Notes under the pieces: model-generated
Told to the model about the DNA's origin: nothing
Seen by the model: the letters and a program-made list of their open reading frames with translations, nothing else
Databases searched by the model: none
In this document: piece after piece, positions 16,398 to 26,200 of the stretch
Position numbering within the stretch: position 1 is the stretch's first letter
Layout of the letters: every line of letters starts with the position of its first letter
Position numbers and translations under genes: made by a program
Assembly: GCA_013178275.1 (NCBI GenBank)
Contig: JABLWZ010000001.1
Span: forward strand, 186,001 to 250,000
Direction of reading: 5' to 3'
Source: Bacillota bacterium
GTDB taxonomy: Bacteria > Bacillota > Ch66 > Ch109
DNA length: 64,000 bases

Positions 16398-17683
16398 CCG
16401 TCCTCACCCCCCAGCAGGTCGAGCCCCAGGTCCTCCGCCTCGGCCAGCAGCCGCTCCATCTCCTCCCCGGACGGCTCATCCAGGTAGCGTCCGAGGGGGT
16501 GGTTCTGGTGCAGCGCCTGCATCCCCGCCTTCAGCTGCCGCATCAGGTCGGGGTCAAGGGCGGCCTGGCGGGACAGCCGGAGGAAGTCCCCCAGCAGGGT
16601 CTGGGATTGCCGGACCGATTCTTTGTCGATCTCGGGCTGGACGTTCAGGTTCAGCGACTCTATCCAGACGAAGTCCTCGACCGGGGTGGAGTAACGGCTC
16701 CGAAGCTGCTGCAGCAGGTCGGTCCGGTAGGAGTTGTTCATGAGTCTTTTATGTAAGGGTCCCCTCCCGTTAAGCTGCACCCTGACCACCCCGGCCAGCC
16801 GTGGGTTGTTCTGCTTCAGTCCCCACAGCCGGTCCTCCAGCGCGTTCAGGAGCGCGGTGTCCGTGCCGAGCCCGGCGATCGGCAGGTCTATGAAGTGCCA
16901 GCGGACGTTGTCCGTCGGCATGAACTCGCACTCCAGGGAGCGGTCCTCCGCGACCCTGACCAGGACGCAGCCCTTGGCACCCATCTCGCGGACGCTCCTC
17001 CCCTGGTGGCACCCGGGATAGATGACCCTGGTGAACTCGGTATGCAGTACGGTGTGGCTGTGGATGTGGCCCAGGGCCCAGTAGTCGTACCCGCTCCCGA
17101 TCAGGTCGTCCAGCCGGCAGGGGGCGTAGTTGTCGTAACCCTCGATGGAGCCGACGTTCGCGTGCAGCATGGCGATGGAGAACGGCTCCCGGGGCGGCCG
17201 GGGAAACAGCAGCGCCAGGTTTTCGGTCACCGCGGCGCGGGGATAGCTGATCCCGTATACCCGGGCAACCTCCTGTCCCTGCCGGATGACCGGCCGGCTC
17301 TCGACCTCCCGGTCGGAAAACACGTGCACCGTCTCCGGAAACTCCAGGTCAGCCCTCCAGCCGTCGGAGCTGTCGTGGTTCCCGGTAACTATGAAGACCT
17401 GGATGCCCATCTCCGCCAGCCTCCGGGTCTCTTCCCGGAAGCGGAGCTGCGCCCTCAGGCTGCGGTTGGAAAGGTCGTAAACGTCCCCCGCCAACAGCAG
17501 GAAATCCACCCTCTCCTGCAGGCAGAGGTCCACCAGCCGTTTAAGGGCGATAAAGGTGCAGTCCCGCAGCCTCTCGACGATGTGCCGGTACTCGCCGGTC
17601 TCCGACACCTCCTGGCTGATCCCCCGGAAGGGACTGTCGAGGTGCAGGTCCGCGGCGTGGATGAATGAAAATCCTTTACCCAA
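16394..17683 (-). CDS. Metallophosphoesterase DNA repair exonuclease, YhaO/SbcD type
   Basis: 429 residues with calcineurin-like motifs: FIHAADLHLDSPF (D11, H13), LLAGDVYD, VTGNHD and ALGHIHSHTVL in order. Such enzymes are manganese-dependent nucleases. The C-terminal region is helical and unrelated to SbcD capping sequences. It is translationally coupled (4-bp overlap) to the YhaN-like ATPase, forming a nuclease-ATPase pair for DNA ends, analogous to SbcCD. Confidence 0.88.
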   Translation of the reverse strand: MGKGFSFIHAADLHLDSPFRGISQEVSETGEYRHIVERLRDCTFIALKRLVDLCLQERVDFLLLAGDVYDLSNRSLRAQLRFREETRRLAEMGIQVFIVTGNHDSSDGWRADLEFPETVHVFSDREVESRPVIRQGQEVARVYGISYPRAAVTENLALLFPRPPREPFSIAMLHANVGSIEGYDNYAPCRLDDLIGSGYDYWALGHIHSHTVLHTEFTRVIYPGCHQGRSVREMGAKGCVLVRVAEDRSLECEFMPTDNVRWHFIDLPIAGLGTDTALLNALEDRLWGLKQNNPRLAGVVRVQLNGRGPLHKRLMNNSYRTDLLQQLRSRYSTPVEDFVWIESLNLNVQPEIDKESVRQSQTLLGDFLRLSRQAALDPDLMRQLKAGMQALHQNHPLGRYLDEPSGEEMERLLAEAEDLGLDLLGGEDG

Positions 17684-17740
17684 GTTGCTCCTCCGGTTTA
17701 TGTATTCAGCCGAGTCTTTTATTTCTACAAGCCGGCCTGG

Positions 17741-19306
17741 TTATTCCTGCCGGTCCTGACCCTGGTCCGGTGTTTTTTCCCGGTACCGCTCCCGCAGGAC
17801 GTTTTTCATCACCTTGCCCATGGTGTTCTTGGGCAGGGCGTCGACCAGGTGGACCTCCTTGGGGCGCTTGTACCCCGCCAGGTTGTCGCGGCACAGTCTC
17901 TCGATGTCCGCCCGGCCGGTCCGGGCACCGCTCCTTAGGGCCACCACCGCCGTCACCCGCTCCCCCAGGTCCTCGTCGGGCAGCCCGATGACCGCCGCCT
18001 CTTCCACCCCGTCCAGGGTCTCGATCAGGGCCTCGATCTCCTTGGGATAGACGTTCAGCCCCCCCGAGATCACCAGGTCCTTGGCGCGGCTGACCAGGAA
18101 AAGGTACCCGTCGCGGTCCCAGTATCCCAGGTCCCCGGTCCTGAACCAGCCGTCGACGAACGACTCCCCGGTCTTTTCCGGCATCCTCCAGTATCCCGCG
18201 AAGACGTTGCGGCCCTTTACCCAGATCTCACCCACCGGTCCGGCCCCCAGATCCGCACCGTCGTCACCCACCACCCGGGCGGACACCCCCGGGAGGGGCC
18301 GCCCCACGCTGCCGGGTTTGCGTTCTCCCTGCAGCGGGTTGGACACGTTCATCCCGGTCTCCGACATGCCGTAGCGCTCCAGGATGGTATGGCCGAAGGC
18401 CCTCCGGAACCGCTCGAAGGCGGCGGCGGTCAGGGGAGCAGACCCGGAGACCCAGAGCCGCATGGACGATAGGTCGAACCGCCGGGGGTCGTCCATCTGC
18501 AGCAGCCGCTGGTACATGGTAGGAACCCCCATGAAAACGCTGCAGCGGTGCTTTTCTATGTTCCCCAGGACATCGAACGGCTCGAAACGGGACCGCATCA
18601 CCACCTCCATCCCCGAGTGCAGAGCCCCGGTCAGGGCCACCAGCAGCCCGTGCACGTGGAACAACGGCAGGGTATGCAGCAGGACGTCCCGGCTGGTGTG
18701 CCCCCAGGCCTCCCGCAGGGACTCCAGGTTGTTTAAAATATTGTCCCGGGTCAGCATCGCCCCCTTGGAGCGGCCGGTGGTCCCCGAGGTGTAGATAATC
18801 AGGGTAACGCTTTTAGGATCTAAGTCGAAATCGATCCCCGAGCCACCCTCCATAAGGAGCGAGCCGAAGCGTATTATATAAATGCCGGGGGCCTCGATGG
18901 ATTCCAGGTCCTGACCCCGGTCCTCGACCACCACCAGGTGCTCCAGGAACGGGAATTCCTCCCGGGTGAGACCGAGCCGGGCCGCGATCGAGGCCTCGGT
19001 GACCAGCACCCTCGATTCCGAGTCGGCCAGGAAGTACGCCATCTCGTCCCTGGTGTAGGCGTTGTTCAGCGGAACCAGGATGCTCCCCAGCATCAGGTTG
19101 GCGAGGTAGGTGTAGATAAACTCCATCCGCTTGCCCATCTGGATGGCGATTCGGTCCCCCTTTGATATCCCCAGTCCCTTCAGGGATCGTCTGACTTTCT
19201 CTGCGTTCTCCCACAACCGCTGGTAGTCAAGCTCCTTCTCCCTGAATAAGAACCTTTTCTCCGGGTGCCTCGAAACGTTTTCCTCGATTATCCTGATCAG
19301 GTCCAT
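17741..19306 (-). CDS. AMP-forming acyl-CoA ligase (long-chain fatty acid type)
   Basis: 521-residue ANL-superfamily enzyme. Motifs are IYTSGTTGRSKGAMLT (AMP/P-loop), the substrate region LERYGMSETGMNVSNPL, the hinge FRTGDLGYWDRDGYLFLVSRAKDLVISGGLNVYPKEIE and the catalytic lysine of the C-terminal lid (KRPKEVHLVDALPKNTMGKVMK). It activates a carboxylic acid to acyl-AMP and then to acyl-CoA. Chain length cannot be fixed from sequence; fatty-acid or malonate-like substrates are both known in close relatives. It is a single gene with its own upstream region at 19307-19440. Confidence 0.9.
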   Translation of the reverse strand: MDLIRIIEENVSRHPEKRFLFREKELDYQRLWENAEKVRRSLKGLGISKGDRIAIQMGKRMEFIYTYLANLMLGSILVPLNNAYTRDEMAYFLADSESRVLVTEASIAARLGLTREEFPFLEHLVVVEDRGQDLESIEAPGIYIIRFGSLLMEGGSGIDFDLDPKSVTLIIYTSGTTGRSKGAMLTRDNILNNLESLREAWGHTSRDVLLHTLPLFHVHGLLVALTGALHSGMEVVMRSRFEPFDVLGNIEKHRCSVFMGVPTMYQRLLQMDDPRRFDLSSMRLWVSGSAPLTAAAFERFRRAFGHTILERYGMSETGMNVSNPLQGERKPGSVGRPLPGVSARVVGDDGADLGAGPVGEIWVKGRNVFAGYWRMPEKTGESFVDGWFRTGDLGYWDRDGYLFLVSRAKDLVISGGLNVYPKEIEALIETLDGVEEAAVIGLPDEDLGERVTAVVALRSGARTGRADIERLCRDNLAGYKRPKEVHLVDALPKNTMGKVMKNVLRERYREKTPDQGQDRQE

Positions 19307-19447
19307 GGTGCGCCCTCCCCAATTCTGTCTCTCTCTTTAATGAATATTGTTGGCTTAATATGTAAAAAATGTGATCTAAATAATAGCCTCCGGAGGCTGG
19401 ATAATATATAGTTTTATTATAGCGTATTATGAAAGGAGCGGTTGATC

Positions 19448-19684
19448 TTGAGTATTGACCAGGCAGTGGGACTCTTCGGCCAGTGGCAGGCCTGGTTTGC
19501 CCAACACCCCCTGGTTTTCGCGCTGGTAATCGTCTGGGCTTTTCTCTGGAAGGGGCTGGCCCTCTGGCACTCCGCCCGCGGCAGTCAGCCGGTCTGGTTC
19601 TTCTTCCTCCTGATAATCAACACCCTTGGAATACTGGAGATACTTTACCTGCTGTTCTTCCGCCGCCGGCGGAGGGTGTTTTAA
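19448..19684 (+). CDS. Small membrane protein, DUF5652-like
   Basis: About 78 residues: two membrane helices (HPLVFALVIVWAFLWKGLALW and PVWFFFLLIINTLGILEILYLLFF) ending in RRRRRVF. The WKGxALWHSARxxQ...NTxGILEIxYLF pattern is that of DUF5652. I choose TTG 19448, 9 nt after AAGGAG; the TTG at 19442 is too close to it. No function is known. Confidence 0.75.
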   Translation: MSIDQAVGLFGQWQAWFAQHPLVFALVIVWAFLWKGLALWHSARGSQPVWFFFLLIINTLGILEILYLLFFRRRRRVF

Positions 19685-19700
19685 TCTCGACCGGAAATAC

Positions 19701-19737
19701 AAAAACCGGATGCACCGCGGCATCCGGTTTTATTTTT
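19701..19737. terminator. Bidirectional terminator
   Basis: AAACCGGATGC and GCATCCGGTTT perfect 11-bp stem with a 6-nt loop, flanked by A and T tracts, between the convergent DUF5652-like and MFS genes. Confidence 0.85.
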
Positions 19738-19789
19738 GAGGTTGTAACTGGCAAAGGGATACTCGATCGGCATGAACCGGGTGCTGATT

Positions 19790-21040
19790 TTAATCTGAGT
19801 CAGTATGCAGCCTGACATGATGGCGGAAGGCGAAAAGACCGACCGCGAACAATACGGCGATTCCCAGCACGCCAAAGCTTGAATGCCCGGTCACCTGGGT
19901 TATAACGCCCATCAGCAGCGTACCGAAAAAGGCGGCCCCTTTCCCGAACACATCGAACAATCCAAAGAACTCATTCGCATTCTCCTTGGGGATAATGCGC
20001 GAAAAATAGGAACGTGAAAGCGCCTGTATGCCTCCCTGGAAAACGGCGACGCAGACGGCAAGCAGCCAAAACTCCCAGGCCCGGTCCAGCTGGAGGGCAA
20101 ACAGCGTAATGGCCAGGTATCCCAAAATCGATACGAGGATCAAATTCGTCGCCTTCAGCTTTTTCGTCAACCGCGCGAATAATATGGCACAGGGGAATGC
20201 CACCACCTGGGTGAGCAGCAGCGCCAGCAGCAGGTTGTTATCGGAAATGCCCACGTCTTTTCCATAAGAGGTCGCCATCTCTATAATCGTATATACTCCA
20301 TCGATATAGAGGAAAAAAGCAAACAGAAACGAGAATATGCCTTTATGCTCGCGAACATGGGTAAGGGTATGCCATAGGCGGGACAAGCTTTCGCGCACCG
20401 GGTGGCCGCCGCTTTCGAGGGCGTACACCTGGCGATACCTGCGAAGAATCGGAACGGTGAAAAGCGTCCACCACAGAGCGGTGATGATAAAAGACAGCTT
20501 GGTTGCGGCCGCTGTCCCTAACCCGGTCGCATTGGCGGTAAGAATCAGCGCCAGACAGGACACAAACGGAATACAACTGCCGATATAGCCCCAGCCATAG
20601 CCGTGTGCGCTTATGAGATCCGCGCGCTCGCTGCCGGTGATATCGGGCAGCATGGCGTCATAAAAGATGAGGCTTCCGGAAAACCCTGATTTGGCGATGA
20701 TAAATATTCCAAGGAAGACCAGCCAGCCGACCGGCAGGGCAAGACCCAGGCAGCCGGCGACGCCCACGGCCATGAAACCGAAAAACAGCGGTTTTTTGTA
20801 CCCGCGCAGATCGCCCACGGAACCGAGTATGGGGCCGAGAACGGCTACGATGATCGTAGAAACACTGGCGGCATAGCCCCAATACGCAGTGGATGCAGCG
20901 TTGCTGATCCCAACCGTCGAAGCGAGGTTTTTAAAGTATATCGGTATAATCGTGGATACCAGTATGATAAACGCCGAATTACCCACATCGTAAAGTATCC
21001 AGCTCTTCTCCAACCGGTTCATGTCCAGTTTCTCCTCCAT
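19790..21040 (-). CDS. MFS transporter of the UMF1/Atg22-like family
   Basis: 416 residues with about 12 membrane helices. The N terminus SWILYDVGNSAFIILVSTIIPIYF and the motif GSVGDLRGYKKPLF are typical of Atg22-like major facilitators. The C-terminal half has the RSYFSRIIPKENANEFFGLFDVFGKGAAFFG block seen in these proteins. Substrate unknown; amino-acid efflux is suggested by yeast Atg22 only. Its first 62 bp overlap the 3' end of the upstream phospholipase-C-like gene in another frame, implying translational coupling. Codon use is less GC-rich than in flanking core genes. Confidence 0.88.
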   Translation of the reverse strand: MEEKLDMNRLEKSWILYDVGNSAFIILVSTIIPIYFKNLASTVGISNAASTAYWGYAASVSTIIVAVLGPILGSVGDLRGYKKPLFFGFMAVGVAGCLGLALPVGWLVFLGIFIIAKSGFSGSLIFYDAMLPDITGSERADLISAHGYGWGYIGSCIPFVSCLALILTANATGLGTAAATKLSFIITALWWTLFTVPILRRYRQVYALESGGHPVRESLSRLWHTLTHVREHKGIFSFLFAFFLYIDGVYTIIEMATSYGKDVGISDNNLLLALLLTQVVAFPCAILFARLTKKLKATNLILVSILGYLAITLFALQLDRAWEFWLLAVCVAVFQGGIQALSRSYFSRIIPKENANEFFGLFDVFGKGAAFFGTLLMGVITQVTGHSSFGVLGIAVLFAVGLFAFRHHVRLHTDSD

Positions 21041-21785
21041 AATTCATATTAAATCCTGCCAACTCTCGCGGCCTGGTGCCCATAGCCGCACAGGCCCGGC
21101 GCATCCTTTCCGGAGCTTCGTCAAGCGCCAGGGAATAAAGCTCGTCCAGGCGCCGGGCGTGCTCTCGCTGTTCCGGGGATACGGCGCTGGGAAGCGATAT
21201 CGGGGAAAACGCGCCGTGCTTTCCCGCAACGGTTTCCAATACAAGTATAAGGCCTTTATGATCCAGCAGCCAGGTATAAAACCGTCTGGATTTCAGGCAT
21301 CTGCTGATTATACCTGCGTCCATGCCGGGCCAAAGGGAGGCGATCGCTTCAAGATCCAGCCCAGAGGTATGCACGAGCAGATGCCTTGACCTTACAGATC
21401 CGCACCGCGAGAGGATATGCCGGTCATAGGCTGCCTCCATCCGATGATGGTCCGAAATATCCCGGCTGTGCCCGTCGATATAAGGATGGCAGCATGCGTC
21501 CAGCGTGTAGTGGCATATCAATCCCATCATGTAGGACAGGGCGGCTTTTTCACGCACCTCCGCCAGGATCGGAATGAACATTCGTATTGCGGGCTGTTCG
21601 TGACACGCGGTGCCATAATCCGAGACATCTGTTTTACGGTAGGGCTGGTAAAAGTAAAAAAGGTCCGGCCCCTGAAGCCCGGTATCGTATTCCCGTTTAT
21701 AAGCGAGCGCGCGTGACCTCAGATCCGCATCGAGACGGTTTAGAATATCCTGGCCAAACTGGTAGTGGGCCACGCAGTCCGGCAT
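20979..21785 (-). CDS. Zinc-dependent phospholipase C-like protein
   Basis: 268 residues of the PF00882 type. An N-terminal MPDCVAHYQFGQDIL supplies the first His, followed by GPDLFYFY, a CHYTLDACCHPYIDGHS block and HHRMEAAYD with further metal-binding His/Asp residues. No signal peptide is visible, so it probably acts inside the cell, and real phospholipase activity is unproven for such proteins. ATG 21785 follows AAAGGGGTG. It overlaps the MFS gene by 62 bp; the two likely form one transcript. Confidence 0.8.
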   Translation of the reverse strand: MPDCVAHYQFGQDILNRLDADLRSRALAYKREYDTGLQGPDLFYFYQPYRKTDVSDYGTACHEQPAIRMFIPILAEVREKAALSYMMGLICHYTLDACCHPYIDGHSRDISDHHRMEAAYDRHILSRCGSVRSRHLLVHTSGLDLEAIASLWPGMDAGIISRCLKSRRFYTWLLDHKGLILVLETVAGKHGAFSPISLPSAVSPEQREHARRLDELYSLALDEAPERMRRACAAMGTRPRELAGFNMNYGGETGHEPVGEELDTLRCG

Positions 21786-21954
21786 ATTTTCACCCCTTTT
21801 TTATTTTAAAGTATAGACTAAAAGGTTTTATAATCGGCAGGTTAATTTTATGTAAATGTTTCAACGATACTTTTCAGATTGACTTTACAGAACGCTTCCT
21901 TGGGACCGGCATATCTGATAGAATTAATTATTATTACGAAAAGAGGTAAAAGTT

Positions 21955-23106
21955 ATGATTAATTCCTTTGACTTTTTACTTCCGACCAAGATCAGGTACG
22001 GAACGGGCATCATTCAGGTCCTGGGCGAAGAACTGAAACTACTGAACGCCAAAAACGTCATGGTTATCACCGATAAAGTCCTTGCCAAAACCGAAATGGC
22101 AGAAAGGCTCGCCGGCCTCATCCAAAAGGAAGGGATTCGCTTCATCATGTACGACGGGATCGAGGCGAATCCGAAAGACTATAATGTGGAGGCCTGCGCC
22201 GAAAAAGCCCGGGAGGAATCGATAGACACGCTGGTGGCCTTCGGCGGGGGAAGCCCGATAGATGCCGCCAAGGCCGTGGCGGTCCTGGCCAGACAGGGCG
22301 GTAAGGTCAGGAGCTATCAGGGAAAGGGAAAAATAAAGGATGACTGCCTGCCTCTTTTGACCATCCCGACAACCGCCGGCACCGGCAGCGAGGTTACCTT
22401 TTCTTCGGTGATAACCGATACCGAGGAGAGATTCAAGTTTACGATAAAAAGTACGGCGATAGCGGCAAAAACGGCGATCATCGACCCGGAACTCACCCTG
22501 ACGGTTCCGCCGCTCATCACCGCCGCCACGGGTATAGACGCCCTGACCCACGCGATCGAGGGTTATACGGCCAACTGTACCGAGCCCATAGCGGAAGCGG
22601 TGGGTTTATACGCGGTTGAATACATCGCGAAAAATATCGTGGAAGCAGTCAGGAACGGCAGCAACCTGGAAGCAAGGGATAAAATGATGATGGGAAGCCT
22701 GCTGGCCGGCTTGTCCTTCAGCCACGCTGACGTGGCCTCGGTGCACTGTATGGCGGAAGCGCTGGGCAGCATCTACGACGCGCCCCACGGCATGTGCAAC
22801 GCGATACTGCTCCCGTACGTCATGGAATACAGCCTGCCGGCCGCGGAGCATAAATACGCCAGAATAGCGAGGGCCATGGGAATCGATGAAACGAATGACT
22901 CCAAAGCGGCGGTAAAAGGTATAGAGCTTATTCGGCAACTGTCGCAGGAAATCGGGTTGCCCGGGATAAAGTCACTGAACGTAAGTCCTGACGATTTTGA
23001 GCTTTTGGCGGAAATGTCCGTGAAGAACGGTTCCAACGACAGCAATCCAAGGGCAATAACCAGGGATGGCTATGTTATGCTGTTCAACCAGGCGTATCAG
23101 GGTTAA
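21955..23106 (+). CDS. Iron-containing alcohol dehydrogenase
   Basis: 383-residue group III dehydrogenase. NAD(P)-binding GGGSPIDAAKAVAV, TIPTTAGTGSEVT, and metal ligands in the region IDPELT, HADVASVHCMAEALGS and DAPHGMCNAILLPYVMEY are all present. It interconverts an alcohol or diol and its aldehyde in the cytoplasm; 1,3-propanediol, butanol or ethanol type activity cannot be told apart. ATG 21955 has AGAGG at 9 nt. It is divergent from the phospholipase-like gene, and the 170-bp spacer is AT-rich. Confidence 0.92.
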   Translation: MINSFDFLLPTKIRYGTGIIQVLGEELKLLNAKNVMVITDKVLAKTEMAERLAGLIQKEGIRFIMYDGIEANPKDYNVEACAEKAREESIDTLVAFGGGSPIDAAKAVAVLARQGGKVRSYQGKGKIKDDCLPLLTIPTTAGTGSEVTFSSVITDTEERFKFTIKSTAIAAKTAIIDPELTLTVPPLITAATGIDALTHAIEGYTANCTEPIAEAVGLYAVEYIAKNIVEAVRNGSNLEARDKMMMGSLLAGLSFSHADVASVHCMAEALGSIYDAPHGMCNAILLPYVMEYSLPAAEHKYARIARAMGIDETNDSKAAVKGIELIRQLSQEIGLPGIKSLNVSPDDFELLAEMSVKNGSNDSNPRAITRDGYVMLFNQAYQG

Positions 23107-23181
23107 CATTTTTTCCAACCTGGTTCATACATCGGCTTGCACCACTGGAACCCACAGCTCAAACTCTCCGTGAACTAAGCA

Positions 23182-23215
23182 AAAGAAGCCGACTGCCGCT
23201 GCAGTCGGCTTCTTT
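23182..23215. terminator. Bidirectional terminator
   Basis: AAAGAAGCCGACTG / CAGTCGGCTTCTTT: a perfect 14-bp stem with a 6-nt loop between the convergent alcohol dehydrogenase and surface-protein genes. Confidence 0.9.
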
Positions 23216-23234
23216 CCACGAATCCCCCGCCTTT

Positions 23235-26200
23235 CTATGCGGGGGGAGTTTTCAACAACAAATTATACAGCACCTGCGCCATTTCCGCCCGGGTGGTGGT
23301 GCTGAGCGGCATGAGCATTCCGCTGCTGCCGCTGACAGTTCCGTTTTCGACCAGCAACGTCATGGCGTCCTTCGCCCAGGCGTCGATCTGCCCAGCGTCG
23401 GCGAAGTCGGAAAGCGCCCTGCCGGAGCCGCCCGGCGGGAGTTGCCCGATGGATTTCAATGCGTTATAGAGCAGGGTGAACATTTCCTGCCGGGTGATCT
23501 CTCTGTCAGGTGCAAACAGGTTGTTTCCTATGCCGCCTGAAATCTCCAGCCTCTTCGCCGCTGCCAGATAGCCGGTATAGTATGTGTCTCCGGCGTCCGC
23601 AAAGTTATCCTGCGGCCTTGCATCGGGAGCAATGCCGTAAGCGTTCATCAGCAGCACCAGGAACTGGCCTCTGGTCAACTTGGCCCCGGGGCTGAAACTG
23701 CCGTCTCCGGTGCCGGTTGTGATACCCCGTGCCGCGATGAAGCTAACCGCCCTGTGGTACCACGCACCCGCGGCCACATCATTGAAACTCACCAGGTTAT
23801 ATACCACCATAAAGTCGCTAAAGCTGGCGGCATTAAAGGTGACCATTCCGGTCGCCGCGTCATAGCGCCCGTTCGATATGGTCACTAAATTGCCCGAGCC
23901 GTCTAAATGCCATACGACAATGCTCTCGGGATGATCAAGCTCCGCGGGAAGCGGCGTATAAGGGATGGATACCGTCACTGGAGCGCCGGGGTTATTCCAG
24001 TCGGTCTGTCTGCCGTCGATGGACAGCGAGAGCTGGATGAGCGGCTTGTCACCGATGGCGGCTTTTATACCCTCCGGCAGCTTGCTCTTATCTCCCTGAC
24101 CGATGGTGATCTGCGCCATGCTTCCGCTGATTCCCGAAACCCCGGTCAGCATGTTCGTCGGAATGATGAGGCTGCCCGTATTGGTATAGAGAGTCAGCGT
24201 ACCCTGTTCATCACTCATTGACAGGTCAGGCACCGGTATGCCGGCGGAATAGGTGACGACGTTGGGAATCGAGGGCATGGTAATTGTCACATTCTTGTCC
24301 TGGGCAAGGTCCTCGGAGCTTATATCTATAGAGGCAGTTCTATCATTATTGACTGTAACCGGAACTTTCGTTTCATAGCCGCTTCCTGCCTTCACCTGTG
24401 CATTATATGCCGGGGTCGATGCAGTTCTGCCGGAGCCTCCGCCGGAAGGCCTGCGCGGGGTTACCGCGTTGGAGGCGGCGGAGGCCGGGCCGGTCCCGGC
24501 GGCGTTGGCGGCCGTTACCGTAAAGGTATAGGCGGTCCCGTTCGCCAGCCCGGTAACGGTAATCGGAGTGTCGGCTCCGGTGGCCGTAATATTACCCGGG
24601 CTCGAAGTCACGGTATACCCGGTGATGGCGCTTCCTCCGTTATCCGCCGGCGGGTTAAAGCTCACTGTGGCCTCGCCGTTGCCGGCTGTCGCCGTTACGT
24701 CGGTCGGCGCTCCCGGAACGGTCCCCGGCGTCGCGCTGACCTCGTTGGAATAGCCGCTGTCCCCTCCCGGATTGGACGCCTTGACCACGAAGTAGTAGGT
24801 CGTGCCGTTCGTGAGACCGGTCGCGTCGTAGCCGTACACCGCGCCGGCCACGGTGTCGAGCGCCGCCCCGTACGAACCCGAGGTGGTGCTCAGGTATATT
24901 TTGTATCCGGCCGCTTCCGCCACGCTGTCCCAGGCGATAACGACATGGGCGTCTCCCGCGATCGCCGATTGGATGGTCGGCGCTCCCGGCGCGGGCGCCT
25001 GCGGCGTCGCGCTGACCTCGTTGGAATAGCCGCTGTCCCCTCCCGGATTGGACGCCTTGACCACAAAGTAGTAGGTCGTGCCGTTCGTGAGACCGGTCGC
25101 GTCGTAGCCGTACACCGCGCCGGCCACGGTGTCGAGCGCCGCCCCGTACGAACCCGAGGTGGTGCTCAGGTATATTTTGTATCCGGCCGCTCCCGGCACG
25201 CTGTCCCAGGCGATAACGACATGGGCGTCTCCCGCGATCGCCGATTGGATGGTCGGCGCTCCCGGCGCGGGCACTTCGTTGTCGGTTATGGTCAGCACAG
25301 CGGCGCTCGTCCCCAAGTCCGCCCCGCCGGTGGCGTTGCTCAGGGTTAGATTCACGGTCTCGCCGCCTTCGTAGACGGCGTCGTCGGTTATACTGACCGT
25401 GAAGGTCTTGCTGGTTTCTCCATCGGCAAAGCTCAATGTCCCGCTGGCCGCGGTGTAGTCGCTGCCCGCCGTGGCGGTTCCGTTGCTGGTGGCGTAGTCC
25501 ACGGTAACGGCCCCGTCGCTGCCGCCGCTGCGGTTGACGGTGATGGTCACGCTGCCGCCGTTCTCCGCCACGCTGTAGGCCGCGCTGCTGAAGGCCAGCG
25601 TCCCCACCTGGGCAGTAGCATCGAAGGTCACGGTGAAGGTCAGGGTGTTGCCGACGCCCGTCCCGCTGGTGGTGGTGGCGCCAACTGAGGAAGCGCCTGC
25701 CACTGTCGGGGTAAAGGGGGCCGCCAGAAATTCCTTGCCGTTCTTGGAGGTCAGGATGATGGTCGCCGTATAGACCTGGCCGCCCTTGAATTTTCCTTCT
25801 ACGGTCAGCGCTTCGTTCCAGGTTAAGCCGGTTACCGTATAGTCGGCATTGGAGGTCGAGGTTTCCGCCTGCGCCGCGTCTTGCGGGGCGGCTCCCGCCA
25901 CCGGGGCCGTTATAGCCACCGACGCCGCGCTTATTTCCCATTGGGCATACAGCGTCTGCGGCGTGTTGATGTCCGCGGTATCATCCGCCTCCACCCGCGC
26001 GCCTGTGCCGTTTATGCCTGTGTACCACCCGGCAAAGGTGAAGCCAGACCTCGCCGGTTCAGGCAATTCGCCATAAGCGGAGCCGCTTGTCACCGTCTTC
26101 ACGGCCGGCGTTACCGTACCGCCCGCCGGGTCAAAAGTGACGGTATAGTTTATCCCCTTCAGGCGTGGATAGAGGCCTGCCGTGAAAATCCAAACACTCG

